In this document: in pieces, positions 32,820 through 40,796 of the stretch
Layout of the letters: the number at the start of each line of letters is the position of its first letter
Numbering within the stretch: position 1 is the first letter of the stretch
Source: Rhodobacterales bacterium
GTDB lineage: Bacteria; Pseudomonadota; Alphaproteobacteria; Rhodobacterales; Rhodobacteraceae
Direction: 5' to 3'
DNA: 40,796 nt
Assembly: GCA_026400325.1 (NCBI GenBank)
Contig: JAPLPF010000137.1
Span: 1,486-42,281 of the forward strand
Position numbers and translations under genes: made by a program
The notes under the pieces: generated by a model
Seen by the model: only the letters and a program-made list of their open reading frames with translations
Database searches by the model: none
Told to the model about the DNA's origin: nothing

Positions 32820-32858
32820 GCGCCGCAAGCTTGCTGCTTGCGGCGCTTTCCTTTCTTT
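32820..32858 (+). terminator. Rho-independent terminator after the OmpA gene
   Basis: GCGCCGCAAG-CTTGCTG-CTTGCGGCGC followed by TTTCCTTTCTTT. Confidence 0.85.
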
Positions 32859-32895
32859 CGGCTCTTGCGCATAGTTTGCCCTGGAGGAGGCCATC

Positions 32896-33888
32896 ATGAC
32901 GCACGGCACGCACACGCACGACCAGATCCCCGAGGCCGCACTTGCCTGGCACCGGGACGGGCATGGATCGGTGCTTGCGACTGTGGTTGAAACCTGGGGC
33001 TCGGCACCGCGGCAGGCTGGCAGCCAGCTGGCGATTTCCGGCAAGGGCGAGATGATGGGGTCGGTGTCCGGCGGCTGTGTCGAGGGCGCCGTGGTCACCG
33101 AGGCGCTTGAGGCGTTGCAGGACCGTCAACCCCGCCTGCTGACCTTCGGGGTCAGCGACGACACGGCCTTTGCCGTGGGTCTGGCCTGCGGGGGCACGAT
33201 CCGGGTGCTTGTCGAACCGGTGGGTGAAGGCGACAAGGCGCTGCCCGAGGCCCTGCTTGCCGACCTTGTCGCCGCCCGCGCCGCCCATGAACCGGTGGCC
33301 ATCATGACCCGCACTGACCGCTGGCAGCGCAAACTGGTGTTTCCCGGAGAGGATGCCGCTACCGATGCCCGGTTCCGGTCCGACCGCGCCGGCATGGAAG
33401 AGGATGGCCGCTTCATTGCCGTGCACAATCCACCCCTTCGTCTTGTCGTGGTTGGGGCCGTCCACACGGCAAAGCCGCTTTTGACCATCGCACGCGCGTG
33501 CGGCTATGCGCCCACGCTGATCGATCCCCGCGACGCCTTCGGGTCGGCCGCGCGTTTCCCGGGCGAGACGATCCTGGGTGACTGGCCGGATGAAGCACTT
33601 GCCAGCCTGAACCCGGACGGCCGCACGGCCATCGTCACTCTGACCCACGACCCAAAGCTTGACGATCCTGCGCTTGCCATCGCGCTGCGGTCGCCCGCCT
33701 TCTATGTCGGTGCTTTGGGATCGAAAAAGACCCATGCCAAACGCGTCGAGCGGCTGACCGCCGTCGGCTTCACGCCCGCGGAGGTTGCCCGAATTCACGC
33801 CCCCGTAGGTCTGGATATCGGCGCACGCACCCCTGCCGAGATCGCGGTCAGCATCATGGCCCAGATCACTCAGACCTTGCGACAGTAA
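32896..33888 (+). CDS. XdhC/CoxI family protein
   Basis: VETWGSAPRQAGSQLAISGKGEMMGSVSGGCVEGAVVTEA, LACGGTIRVLVEP, PAFYVGALGSKKTHAKR. Confidence 0.92.
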   Translation: MTHGTHTHDQIPEAALAWHRDGHGSVLATVVETWGSAPRQAGSQLAISGKGEMMGSVSGGCVEGAVVTEALEALQDRQPRLLTFGVSDDTAFAVGLACGGTIRVLVEPVGEGDKALPEALLADLVAARAAHEPVAIMTRTDRWQRKLVFPGEDAATDARFRSDRAGMEEDGRFIAVHNPPLRLVVVGAVHTAKPLLTIARACGYAPTLIDPRDAFGSAARFPGETILGDWPDEALASLNPDGRTAIVTLTHDPKLDDPALAIALRSPAFYVGALGSKKTHAKRVERLTAVGFTPAEVARIHAPVGLDIGARTPAEIAVSIMAQITQTLRQ

Positions 33889-34901
33889 TGCGGTTCGGCT
33901 TTGTCCCGCTGGCGCAGGCAATGGGGGCGATCCTCGCACATTCGGTCGCCCTGGGTGACGGGCGGCTGCGCAAGGGCTGCATCCTTGGGCCGGGCGAGAT
34001 TGGCCGGCTTCAGGCCGCGGGTCTGACCGAAGTCACTGTCGCCCGACTTGACGCCGGCGACATTGCCGAGGATGCAGCCGCCCTGGCCGTGGCACGGGCG
34101 CTGGTGCCGAACCCGGTTGCGGCGGGGCTTGCCTTGCGTGCCGTGGGGACCGGCCGCGTCAACATCCATGCCGATGTGACAGGAGTTCTGGACCTTGCCG
34201 CCGACCTCGTGGATGCGCTGAACGCGATCGATCCGATGATCACGCTTGCTACCGTTCCGCGCTGGCAGCGCCTGTCGCGGGGGGACATGGCGGCCACCGT
34301 CAAGATCATCTCGTATGCGGTGGATGGTCCGGCCCTGGACGCCGCTTGCGACGCGGGCGCCGGGGCATTGCGGATGCGGCCCGTCGCCATGGCCCGCGCC
34401 GCGCTGATCCAGACCGTGACCGATGCCGACGACGGCGAAAAGGGCCACCGTGCAATCCAGAAACGTCTGTCTGCGATGCATGTGGTGATGATGCCGAAAT
34501 GCCTTGTCCCCCATCGCGAGGCCGAACTTGCCGCCGCCCTGAGTGCTGCTTCAGATGTGGATCTGATCCTGATCCTCACCGCCTCGGCCACGTCCGACCC
34601 GCAGGATGTGGGCCCGTCGGCTTTGCGGCGGGCGGGGGGCCAGGTCCTCCGTTTCGGGATGCCGGTCGATCCAGGCAACCTTCTGTTCCTTGGTCAGCTT
34701 GGCAGCGTGCCGGTCATCGGCCTGCCGGGATGTGCGAAAAGCCCCGCGCTGAACGGGGCCGACTGGGTGATGGAACGGCTGATCTGTGGGGTCCCCGTCA
34801 CCAGCGCAGACATTGCCGCGATGGGGGTAGGGGGGCTTTTGAAGGAAATCCCGCAACGCGGCAGACTGCGAGAGGCGGGGCCGATGAACGGTGAGGATTG
34901 A
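33888..34901 (+). CDS. molybdopterin-binding (MoeA/MogA-like) protein
   Basis: MRFGFVPLAQAMGAILAHSVALGDGRLRKGCILGPGEIGRLQAAGLTEVTVARL; VIGLPGCAKSPALNGADWVMERL; TAATG overlap with xdhC-like gene. Confidence 0.8.
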   Translation: MRFGFVPLAQAMGAILAHSVALGDGRLRKGCILGPGEIGRLQAAGLTEVTVARLDAGDIAEDAAALAVARALVPNPVAAGLALRAVGTGRVNIHADVTGVLDLAADLVDALNAIDPMITLATVPRWQRLSRGDMAATVKIISYAVDGPALDAACDAGAGALRMRPVAMARAALIQTVTDADDGEKGHRAIQKRLSAMHVVMMPKCLVPHREAELAAALSAASDVDLILILTASATSDPQDVGPSALRRAGGQVLRFGMPVDPGNLLFLGQLGSVPVIGLPGCAKSPALNGADWVMERLICGVPVTSADIAAMGVGGLLKEIPQRGRLREAGPMNGED

Positions 34902-34932
34902 GATCGGAGGTCGAGGCCCCCGGCGAATGAAA

Positions 34933-34952
34933 GCGGGGGCCAAGGCCCCCGC
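34933..34952 (-). terminator. terminator downstream of infC
   Basis: Hairpin GCGGGGGC-CAAG-GCCCCCGC followed on the minus strand by TTTCATT. Confidence 0.7.
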
Positions 34953-34978
34953 ATCACATGCGATCGGCAAGGATAGCC

Positions 34979-35518
34979 CTACTTCGGACCGATCATCATC
35001 ACCATCTGGCGGCCTTCAAGGCGCGGGAAGGATTCGATCTTGCCGATTTCGACGACATCCGCCTCGACCCGACGCAAAAGCTGCAGCCCAAGATCCTGGT
35101 GGGCCATCTCACGGCCGCGAAACCGCAGCGTGATCTTGACCTTGTCGCCCTCTTCCAGGAATTTGACCACCGACCGCATCTTCACGTCATAGTCGTTCGT
35201 ATCCGTGCCGGGGCGGAACTTGATTTCCTTGATCTCGATGATCTTCTGCTTCTTGCGGGCTTCCGCCTCGCGCTTTTGCGTCTCGTACTTGAACTTGCCG
35301 AAGTCCATGATCTTGCAGACCGGCGGTTCGGCCGTCGGAGAGATCTCGACCAGATCAAGGCCGGCCTCTTCTGCCATCTGCATGGCGCGGGCCGGCGTCA
35401 CCACACCAACGTTTTCACCGTCCGCGCCAATCAGGCGGATCTCGGGCGAGCGGATGCGGTCATTGATGCGCGGACCGGTTTCGCGTTGCGGCGGGGCATT
35501 GTGGGGGCGGCGGGCTAT
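34979..35518 (-). CDS. infC: translation initiation factor IF-3, proposed AUA start codon
   Basis: [40 protein letters not shown]...[37 protein letters not shown] Shine-Dalgarno 8 nt before ATA; in-frame TAG a few codons further upstream. Confidence 0.88.
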   Translation of the reverse strand: MARRPHNAPPQRETGPRINDRIRSPEIRLIGADGENVGVVTPARAMQMAEEAGLDLVEISPTAEPPVCKIMDFGKFKYETQKREAEARKKQKIIEIKEIKFRPGTDTNDYDVKMRSVVKFLEEGDKVKITLRFRGREMAHQDLGLQLLRRVEADVVEIGKIESFPRLEGRQMVMMIGPK

Positions 35519-35713
35519 GGTGGTCGTCCTTTGCGTCGTAATCTAGACCCGCGCGCGGTTCCCCGCAACCCGGCAGCGCCCTTGCCGAGGTCGAATCTCC
35601 CGCAATTTCCGCCCTATCTGAAGATGACCGGCCATCGCGGTCTTTTCATTCACGGTCTTTGCTGCCATATGACCGCCATCCGGGCCAGAGGCTCCGGTCA
35701 TGGGAGAAATGAC

Positions 35714-36133
35714 ATGAACAGAACCTTCATCATCGGCGCAATCGTCGTCCTGCTGGCCGCTGGCGGCTATTACCAGTTCAGTTTCAAGCCGGCTCAAGAG
35801 GCCGCGATGGCTGTCGAAGCCGCCAAGAAAGCTGAGGAGGCCGCTGCTGCCGAAGCTGCTGCTGCCGAGGCTGCCGCTGCCGAGGCCGCTGCTGCCGCGA
35901 CCGCTGCTGCCGAAGCCGCTGCTGCCGAAGCTGCCGCTGCGGCAACTGCAGCTGCCACCGCCGCACTTGATCCTGCGGCCTTCAACGCCGACTCCGTTGT
36001 CGCACTTATCGACGGCTCTTCCCTCGACGACGCGATGAAAACCACGCTCAAGACCGCTGTTGAAGCTGCCCGCGCCAACCCGGCGCTGGTTGCCGACACC
36101 ATCGCTCAGGTCAAGACCGCTCTTGGCATGTGA
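35714..36133 (+). CDS. small membrane-anchored Ala/Glu-rich protein of unknown function
   Basis: MNRTFIIGAIVVLLAAGGYYQF TM/signal anchor, AEAAAAEAAAAEAAAAATAAAEAAAA low-complexity stretch, then an ordered C-terminal ~45 aa; RBS-like GGGAGAA. Confidence 0.75.
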   Translation: MNRTFIIGAIVVLLAAGGYYQFSFKPAQEAAMAVEAAKKAEEAAAAEAAAAEAAAAEAAAAATAAAEAAAAEAAAAATAAATAALDPAAFNADSVVALIDGSSLDDAMKTTLKTAVEAARANPALVADTIAQVKTALGM

Positions 36134-36155
36134 CAACGCCAAGATGCCACGAGAT

Positions 36156-36192
36156 CGGGCCGCAGGATCACCTCCTGCGGCCCGTTTGCTTT
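36156..36192 (+). terminator. Rho-independent terminator
   Basis: CGGGCCGCAGGA-TCACC-TCCTGCGGCCCG followed by TTTGCTTT. Confidence 0.85.
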
Positions 36193-36225
36193 GGCGCTGA
36201 CGCTGGCGGGCCGACCTGCGGCGGA

Positions 36226-37056
36226 TCAGATCCCGTCGCCGACAAAGGCCTTTTCGACCACGAATTCCTTCGGGTCCGAATTGGCACCCTCGCGCAGGCC
36301 GAACCCTTCCAGGATCGCCTTCACGTCGACGTTGAAGGCCAGAGACCCGCAGACCATCGCCCGGTCTTCCCCCGGGTTCATGGCAGGCAGGCCAAGGTCG
36401 GCAAAGACCTTGCCCGAGGCCAGATTGTCCGTCACCCGCCCCATGTGATGGAACGCCTCACGCGTGGTGGTGGGATAGTAGACCAGCTTGTCGCCCACCA
36501 GATCGCCGATCAGCGGATCGTCCTTCAGGCTTTCCACCAGCTTTTGACCATACTCCAGTTCAGCCACCTCGCGGCAGGTGTGCATCATGATGACCCGGTC
36601 ATACTTCTCATAGGTCTCGGGCTCGCGCATCAGGCTGGCGAAAGGGGCAAGCCCGGTGCCGGTGGCCAGGAACCAAAGCCGCTTGCCCGGCAACAGTGCG
36701 TCATGGACCAGCGTGCCCACGGGTTTGGGGCGCAGGATGATTTCGTCCCCGACCAGAATATGCTGCAGCTTCGAAGTAAGGGGCCCGTCGGGAACCTTGA
36801 TCGAATAGAACTCCAGCTCCTCATCCCAGGCGGGCGAGGCAATGGAATAGGCCCGCAGAAGGGGTTTGCCGTTGTCGCCCATGAGGCCGATCATGACAAA
36901 CTCGCCCGACCGGAACCGCAAGGTCCGGGGTCGCGTGACGCGGAAGGAAAACAGCCGGTCCGTCCAGTGCGTGACCTGTGTCACAGTCTGAGCGTCGGGC
37001 AGATGCGGCTTGGCTTTGATCGGACTTGCTTCGGTCATCACGGGCACTTTGGTCAT
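36226..37056 (-). CDS. fpr: ferredoxin--NADP(+) reductase
   Basis: FRVTRPRTLRFRSGEFVMIGL, RAYSIASPAWDEELEFYSIKVPDGPLTSKLQHI, FLATGTGLAPFASLMREPETYE, VCGSLAFNVD. Confidence 0.93.
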   Translation of the reverse strand: MTKVPVMTEASPIKAKPHLPDAQTVTQVTHWTDRLFSFRVTRPRTLRFRSGEFVMIGLMGDNGKPLLRAYSIASPAWDEELEFYSIKVPDGPLTSKLQHILVGDEIILRPKPVGTLVHDALLPGKRLWFLATGTGLAPFASLMREPETYEKYDRVIMMHTCREVAELEYGQKLVESLKDDPLIGDLVGDKLVYYPTTTREAFHHMGRVTDNLASGKVFADLGLPAMNPGEDRAMVCGSLAFNVDVKAILEGFGLREGANSDPKEFVVEKAFVGDGI

Positions 37057-37116
37057 GGGGCTGTTCCGGCGCAGGCCGGCCCCCGGGTTCTAGCCTTGAT
37101 TGAGGGCAAGCGAAAG

Positions 37117-37521
37117 TCAGGCGCGCAGGCGGGCCTGGTAATGATGCTGTTTCCAGTCAGCGGCGCGGAACTGCCACTGATCGGCGGGCTGGCGGGCGGC
37201 GATTTCATCCGGAATCTCGGCCCCGTCAAATCCCACACGCCGCAACATGGCATACTGGTCGGCGATCACCGGTCCAAGTGCCAGAAGCTGGCCTGTATAG
37301 CCAAGCTCACGCAGGCGGCGGGCAATGGTGAAGGCGCGGCCGTCGTTGAAGGCCGGAAAGGCGACGCGGATCAGGGTCAACTGGTCCAGCCGCCCGACCA
37401 GTTCATGGGGGTCATCGGTGTTGGCCAAGTCCACCGCCGTCTGGTCGGTCAGGTCGGCCAGTGCCACGATCTCGCGCTGGGTGGCGGGGGAAAAGCCTGC
37501 GTCGGTGACGATGACGGTCAT
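37117..37521 (-). CDS. DUF934 family protein (sulfate assimilation operon)
   Basis: LIRVAFPAFNDGRAFTIARRLRELGYTGQLLALGPVIADQYAMLRRVGFDGAEI; next to cysH. Confidence 0.85.
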   Translation of the reverse strand: MTVIVTDAGFSPATQREIVALADLTDQTAVDLANTDDPHELVGRLDQLTLIRVAFPAFNDGRAFTIARRLRELGYTGQLLALGPVIADQYAMLRRVGFDGAEIPDEIAARQPADQWQFRAADWKQHHYQARLRA

Positions 37522-38267
37522 GCCGCGTTGTCCTTTTGAACCTTCACGGCCTTGCCGTCGATGAAGTGAATGCCGCATTCGGTTTTCTGGCTGTTGCGCC
37601 AACGGCCTGCGCGCGGGTCTTCACCGGGTTTCACCGCGCTGGTGCAGGGCGCGCAGCCGATCGAGGGGAAGCCCTTCGCGACCAAGGGATGCCGGGGCAG
37701 GCGGTTTTCCACCATGTATTCCTCAAGGTCCTCGCGCCCCCAATGGGCCAGCGGGTTGACCTTGATCCGGAAGTCGCCCTCGTTCTCAAAGAAGTCGATG
37801 GTCCCCCGGTCCGCGTTCTGAAAGCGCTTGCGGCCGGTGATCCAGCCATCAAACTTTGACAGCGCGCGCTCCAGGGGTTCGACCTTGCGAACGTTGCAGC
37901 AACTGTCGGTGTTGAACTGGTGCAGGGTGCCGTCCGGGTCTTCGAAACTCACCCGGGCCGGGTTCGCGCGGATCGTGCGGATGTCGCAAAGCGCCAGCTT
38001 TTCGGCCAGCTCGCGCTGGTAATCCAGCGTTTCCTGAAACAGCATCCTGGTGTCGACGAACAGCACCGGGGTTTCCGGCGCGATCACGCTGACAACGTGC
38101 AAAAGCACCACCGATTCCGCACCGAAGGAACTGACCAAGGCCACACGGCCAAGGTCGGCGTCGTGCAGGGCATGTTCCAGCACGGCGGTAGCCGAATGGT
38201 GCCGGTAGCGCGCATTCAGCGCGGCCACACGGTCTGCCACCGGTCCCCCATGCAGGTCACGCGGCAT
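37518..38267 (-). CDS. cysH: phosphoadenylyl-/adenylyl-sulfate reductase (Fe-S type)
   Basis: ALVSSFGAESVVLLHVV, DTRMLFQETLDYQRELAEKL, SCCNVRKVEPL, GFPSIGCAPCTSAVKPGEDPRAGRW; paired cysteines typical of [4Fe-4S] APS reductases. Confidence 0.93.
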   Translation of the reverse strand: MPRDLHGGPVADRVAALNARYRHHSATAVLEHALHDADLGRVALVSSFGAESVVLLHVVSVIAPETPVLFVDTRMLFQETLDYQRELAEKLALCDIRTIRANPARVSFEDPDGTLHQFNTDSCCNVRKVEPLERALSKFDGWITGRKRFQNADRGTIDFFENEGDFRIKVNPLAHWGREDLEEYMVENRLPRHPLVAKGFPSIGCAPCTSAVKPGEDPRAGRWRNSQKTECGIHFIDGKAVKVQKDNAA

Positions 38268-39866
38268 CTTGAGCCGAGTCCGATTCGTAAAGAGCGGTCT
38301 TGAAGGGTTCCATCCCGACCCGGCGGAAGGCCTGGAGGAAGGTCTCTGACGGCTCCAGACGCAGGCCGAGGTAGGCGCGCAGGATGCGTTCGATGGCGGG
38401 GACAATCTCGGTATAGGCAAAGCCCGGGCCGGTCTTGTCGCCGATTACGGCGGTTTCCGTGCCGTCGCCGCCGAGGGTGATCTGGTAGTTCTCCACGCCC
38501 GCACGGTCGAGGCCAAGGATGCCGATATGGCCGACGTGGTGATGGCCGCAGGCGTTGATGCAGCCCGAGATCTTGATCTTCAGCGGGCCAATTTCATGCT
38601 CCAGCTTCAGCGCCTCGAAATGGGTGGCCAGCTCCTGCGCGACGGGAATCGAACGGGCGGTGGCCAGCGCGCAATAGTCCATGCCGGGACAGGCGATGAT
38701 GTCGGACAGAAGCCCGACATTGGCCGTGCCAAGACCGGCTTGCAGAAGGGCGGCATGCAGGGTCGGCAGGTCCGACTTGTGGACATGCGGCAGGATCACG
38801 TTCTGTTCGTGGCTGATCCGCAGGTCGGAATGGCCATACTTTTCAGCAAGATCGGCGATGAGGCGCATCTGCGCGGACGTGGCATCGCCCGGCGTTTCGC
38901 CATGCGCCTTCAGGCTGATCGTGACGATGGCGTATTGCGCGTTGCGGTGGACGGTCAGGTTTGTATCCGCCCAGGCGCGGAAGGTCGGATCGGCCTTGTA
39001 GAAGGCATCATAGGCATCGACCGGCGCATTTCGGAAAGCGGGGGGGGCGAAAGCCTCGCGGATTTCCGCCAGAAGCTTCTGGTCGGCACCGCCGAAAAGC
39101 GGGCGCAGTTCCGCAAAGCGGGCCTCGATCATCCGGGTGATTTCCGCGGCGCCGGTCTCGTGCACGGTGATCTTGATCCGCGCCTTGTACTTGTTGTCGC
39201 GGCGGCCAAGCGTGTTGTAGACGCTGAGGACAGCTTCGACGTAAGGCAAGAGGTCTGCCTCGGGCAGGAACTCCCGCACGGTGACGCCGATCATAGGGGT
39301 GCGGCCAAGGCCACCACCGACCATGACTTCAAAGCCCGGTTCACCGGCGGCATTGCGGACCATGCGCAGGCCGATGTCATGCGCCTTCGTCACGGCGCGG
39401 TCGTTCGGCGCGCCGGTGATGGCGATCTTGAACTTTCGCGGCAGGAACTGGAATTCCGGGTGGTCGGTGGACCGTTGCGAACGCAGTTGCCCGAGGTCTG
39501 GATGGCGTGCATTTCCACATCCGCCAGTGCCTGAAGGATGGCAGGCACGTCGGGCAGTTTCGGCCAGTTGAACTGGATGTTCTGCCGGGTGGTGAAGTGG
39601 CCGTAGCCCTTGTCCCAGGTGTCGGCGATATGGGCCAGTTGCCGCATCTGGCCGGGGTTGAGCGAGCCATAGGGGATGGCGACCCGCAGCATGTAGGCAT
39701 GAAGCTGCAGATAAAGGCCGTTCATCAGGCGCAGGGGGCGAAACTCATCCTCGGTCAGGCTGCCGTCAAGGCGGCGGTCCACCTGGGCAGCGAACTGGGC
39801 CACGCGGGCGCGGACGAAGGCTTCGTCAAAGTCGGAATAGTTCGACGGACCGCGTGGGCGAAACTC
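38257..39866 (-). pseudogene. cysI: nitrite/sulfite reductase hemoprotein subunit, disrupted: N-terminal part (39390-39803 frame) and C-terminal part (38257-39480 frame) lie in different frames with an internal deletion near 39474
   Basis: N part EDEFRPLRLMNGLYLQLHAYMLRVAIPYGSLNPGQMRQL...MHAIQTSGNCVRN; C part STDHPEFQFLPRKFKIAITGAPNDRAVTKAHDIGLRMV...CPGMDYCALA...CINACGHHHVGHIG. Confidence 0.85.
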
Positions 39867-40108
39867 TTCGCGAAGTGCAGGGGTTCCGGTCCCTGCGGTC
39901 CGGGCCGTGCATCGGCGAGATAAGCGCCGACCACAAGAAGCTTTTGCGCCGCCGCATGCAGAAGCCGCATCTGGGCATGCGCTTCGTCTTCGATCAGCTC
40001 TGCCGCATGGTGAAGGGGCGACCAGCGGTCATCGGCGGTCAGGTAGACCACATCGCCTTCGCGCAAGCGGTTGGCTGTCACGACCTTTGGGGTGAAACGG
40101 CGGCTCAT
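39850..40108 (-). pseudogene. DUF2849 protein, frameshifted near 39869 and fused toward the cysI reading frame
   Basis: MSRRFTPKVVTANRLREGDVVYLTADDRWSPLHHAAELI...GPEPLHF, then homology continues in another frame as REEFRPRGPSNY. Confidence 0.75.
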
Positions 40109-40143
40109 CGTGGACGATCCTCATGCAATCCTGCCGTTCAATA

Positions 40144-40158
40144 TAGAATATTTTCCTA
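40144..40158. promoter_or_regulatory. candidate Lrp/AsnC-family operator TAGAATATTTTCCTA
   Basis: 14/15 match to the E. coli Lrp consensus YAGHAWATTWTDCTR, located between a divergent Lrp-family gene and the sulfur operon. Confidence 0.55.
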
Positions 40159-40250
40159 GTCATGGGCCAGTCACCCTTGCAGATAAGGACGTGTGTTCCG
40201 ATACTGCGTTCTGCATGAACGCGCGTTCCAAGGATGAAGGGTATTCAGGA

Positions 40251-40712
40251 ATGACAGCACCGCTGGACGATCTGGATCGGAAAATCCTGTCCGAGCTGCA
40301 ACAGGATGCCGAGCAGTCGCTGGATGAAATCGCCCGCAAGGTCGGGTCATCCAAGACCCCGGTCTGGAACCGGATCCGCCGGATGCGCGAGCAGGGCGTG
40401 ATCACCCGGACAACCGCGATCCTTGACCCCGAGGCGCTGGGGCTGGAGGCCTGTTTCTTTGTCCTGATCCGCACGTCCGAGCACGAGGCCGAGTGGCAGC
40501 GCAAATTCCTGAAGGCCCTGCGCGAGCGCCCCGAGGTGCTTGAGGCGCACCGGTTGGCGGGCGACATTGACTATATCCTGAAGGTGCGGGTCAAGAATGC
40601 GCGGGCATATGACACGTTTTACCAGGCGCTGATATCGGAAGTGCGGATCTACAATGTGACGGCCATTCTGAGCATGGAAGAGATCAAGTCGACTACTGTC
40701 TTGCCGCTGTGA
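40251..40712 (+). CDS. Lrp/AsnC family transcriptional regulator (DecR/YbaO-like)
   Basis: LDDLDRKILSELQQDAEQSLDEIARKVGSSKTPVWNRIRRMREQGVITRTTAILDPEALGLEACFFVLIRTSEHEAEW...VTAILSMEEIKSTTVLPL; AAGG about 10 nt upstream of the ATG. Confidence 0.92.
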   Translation: MTAPLDDLDRKILSELQQDAEQSLDEIARKVGSSKTPVWNRIRRMREQGVITRTTAILDPEALGLEACFFVLIRTSEHEAEWQRKFLKALRERPEVLEAHRLAGDIDYILKVRVKNARAYDTFYQALISEVRIYNVTAILSMEEIKSTTVLPL

Positions 40713-40741
40713 CGCCGACAAGGTCATGCAAGAAGGGCGGA

Positions 40742-40760
40742 GAGGCGGTTGCCCCGCCTC
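40742..40760 (+). terminator. hairpin downstream of the Lrp-family gene (no U tract)
   Basis: GAGGCGG-TTGCC-CCGCCTC. Confidence 0.45.
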
Positions 40761-40796
40761 GATCCTGCGAATGAGACTAAAGCGCGCCTTCGCTGC

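Noticed and set aside
30676-33939. 1087-aa minus-strand ORF with Gly/Cys/Ser/Leu repeats
   Set aside because: Antisense shadow of the OmpA gene's GCN-rich tandem repeats and the XdhC gene; low-complexity composition, no recognisable domain.
34958-35713. Long N-terminal extension of ORF 34958-36133 (+)
   Set aside because: Upstream part is antisense to infC; the real start is the ATG at 35714 with signal-anchor sequence and RBS.

Overview
GC-rich alphaproteobacterial chromosomal window, most like Rhodobacteraceae by protein content and gene order. No rRNA, tRNA, CRISPR array, phage or transposase was seen. Left part (1-8907): a translationally coupled + strand catabolic operon with an interrupted dimethylglycine/sarcosine dehydrogenase tail, quinone oxidoreductase, a second DMGDH-GcvT protein, a non-pyrrolysine MttB-family methyltransferase, an aldehyde dehydrogenase, a beta-hydroxyacid dehydrogenase and a trans-sulfuration PLP enzyme. 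Middle: housekeeping genes (purF, cvpA, radA, pqiA-like, mlaF, mlaE, alr, dnaB, pyrE, pyrC) with a P1B-4-type metal ATPase and an SDR gene between alr and dnaB. Next: gcdH with a divergent LysR regulator, then CODH-type maturation genes (MoxR/CoxD-like, VWA/CoxE-like, XdhC/CoxI-like, MoeA-like) interrupted by an OmpA-family protein with 75-bp tandem repeats. Then infC, apparently starting at AUA. Right end: an assimilatory sulfate reduction operon (fpr, DUF934, cysH, cysI, DUF2849) divergent from a DecR-like Lrp/AsnC regulator. Main observations: (1) cysI is broken by an internal deletion with frameshift and by a fusion/frameshift with DUF2849; (2) the mlaE/mlaF junction shows the same kind of loss; (3) a family of five modular intergenic palindromic repeats shares a CTGGCCCAAATATCC-like head, with compensatory base changes in its hairpins; (4) infC has a non-canonical AUA start; (5) a 14/15 match to the E. 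coli Lrp consensus lies in the sulfur operon's divergent promoter; (6) DnaA-box-like sites lie upstream of dnaB. All family assignments are from memory of protein families; no database search was run.
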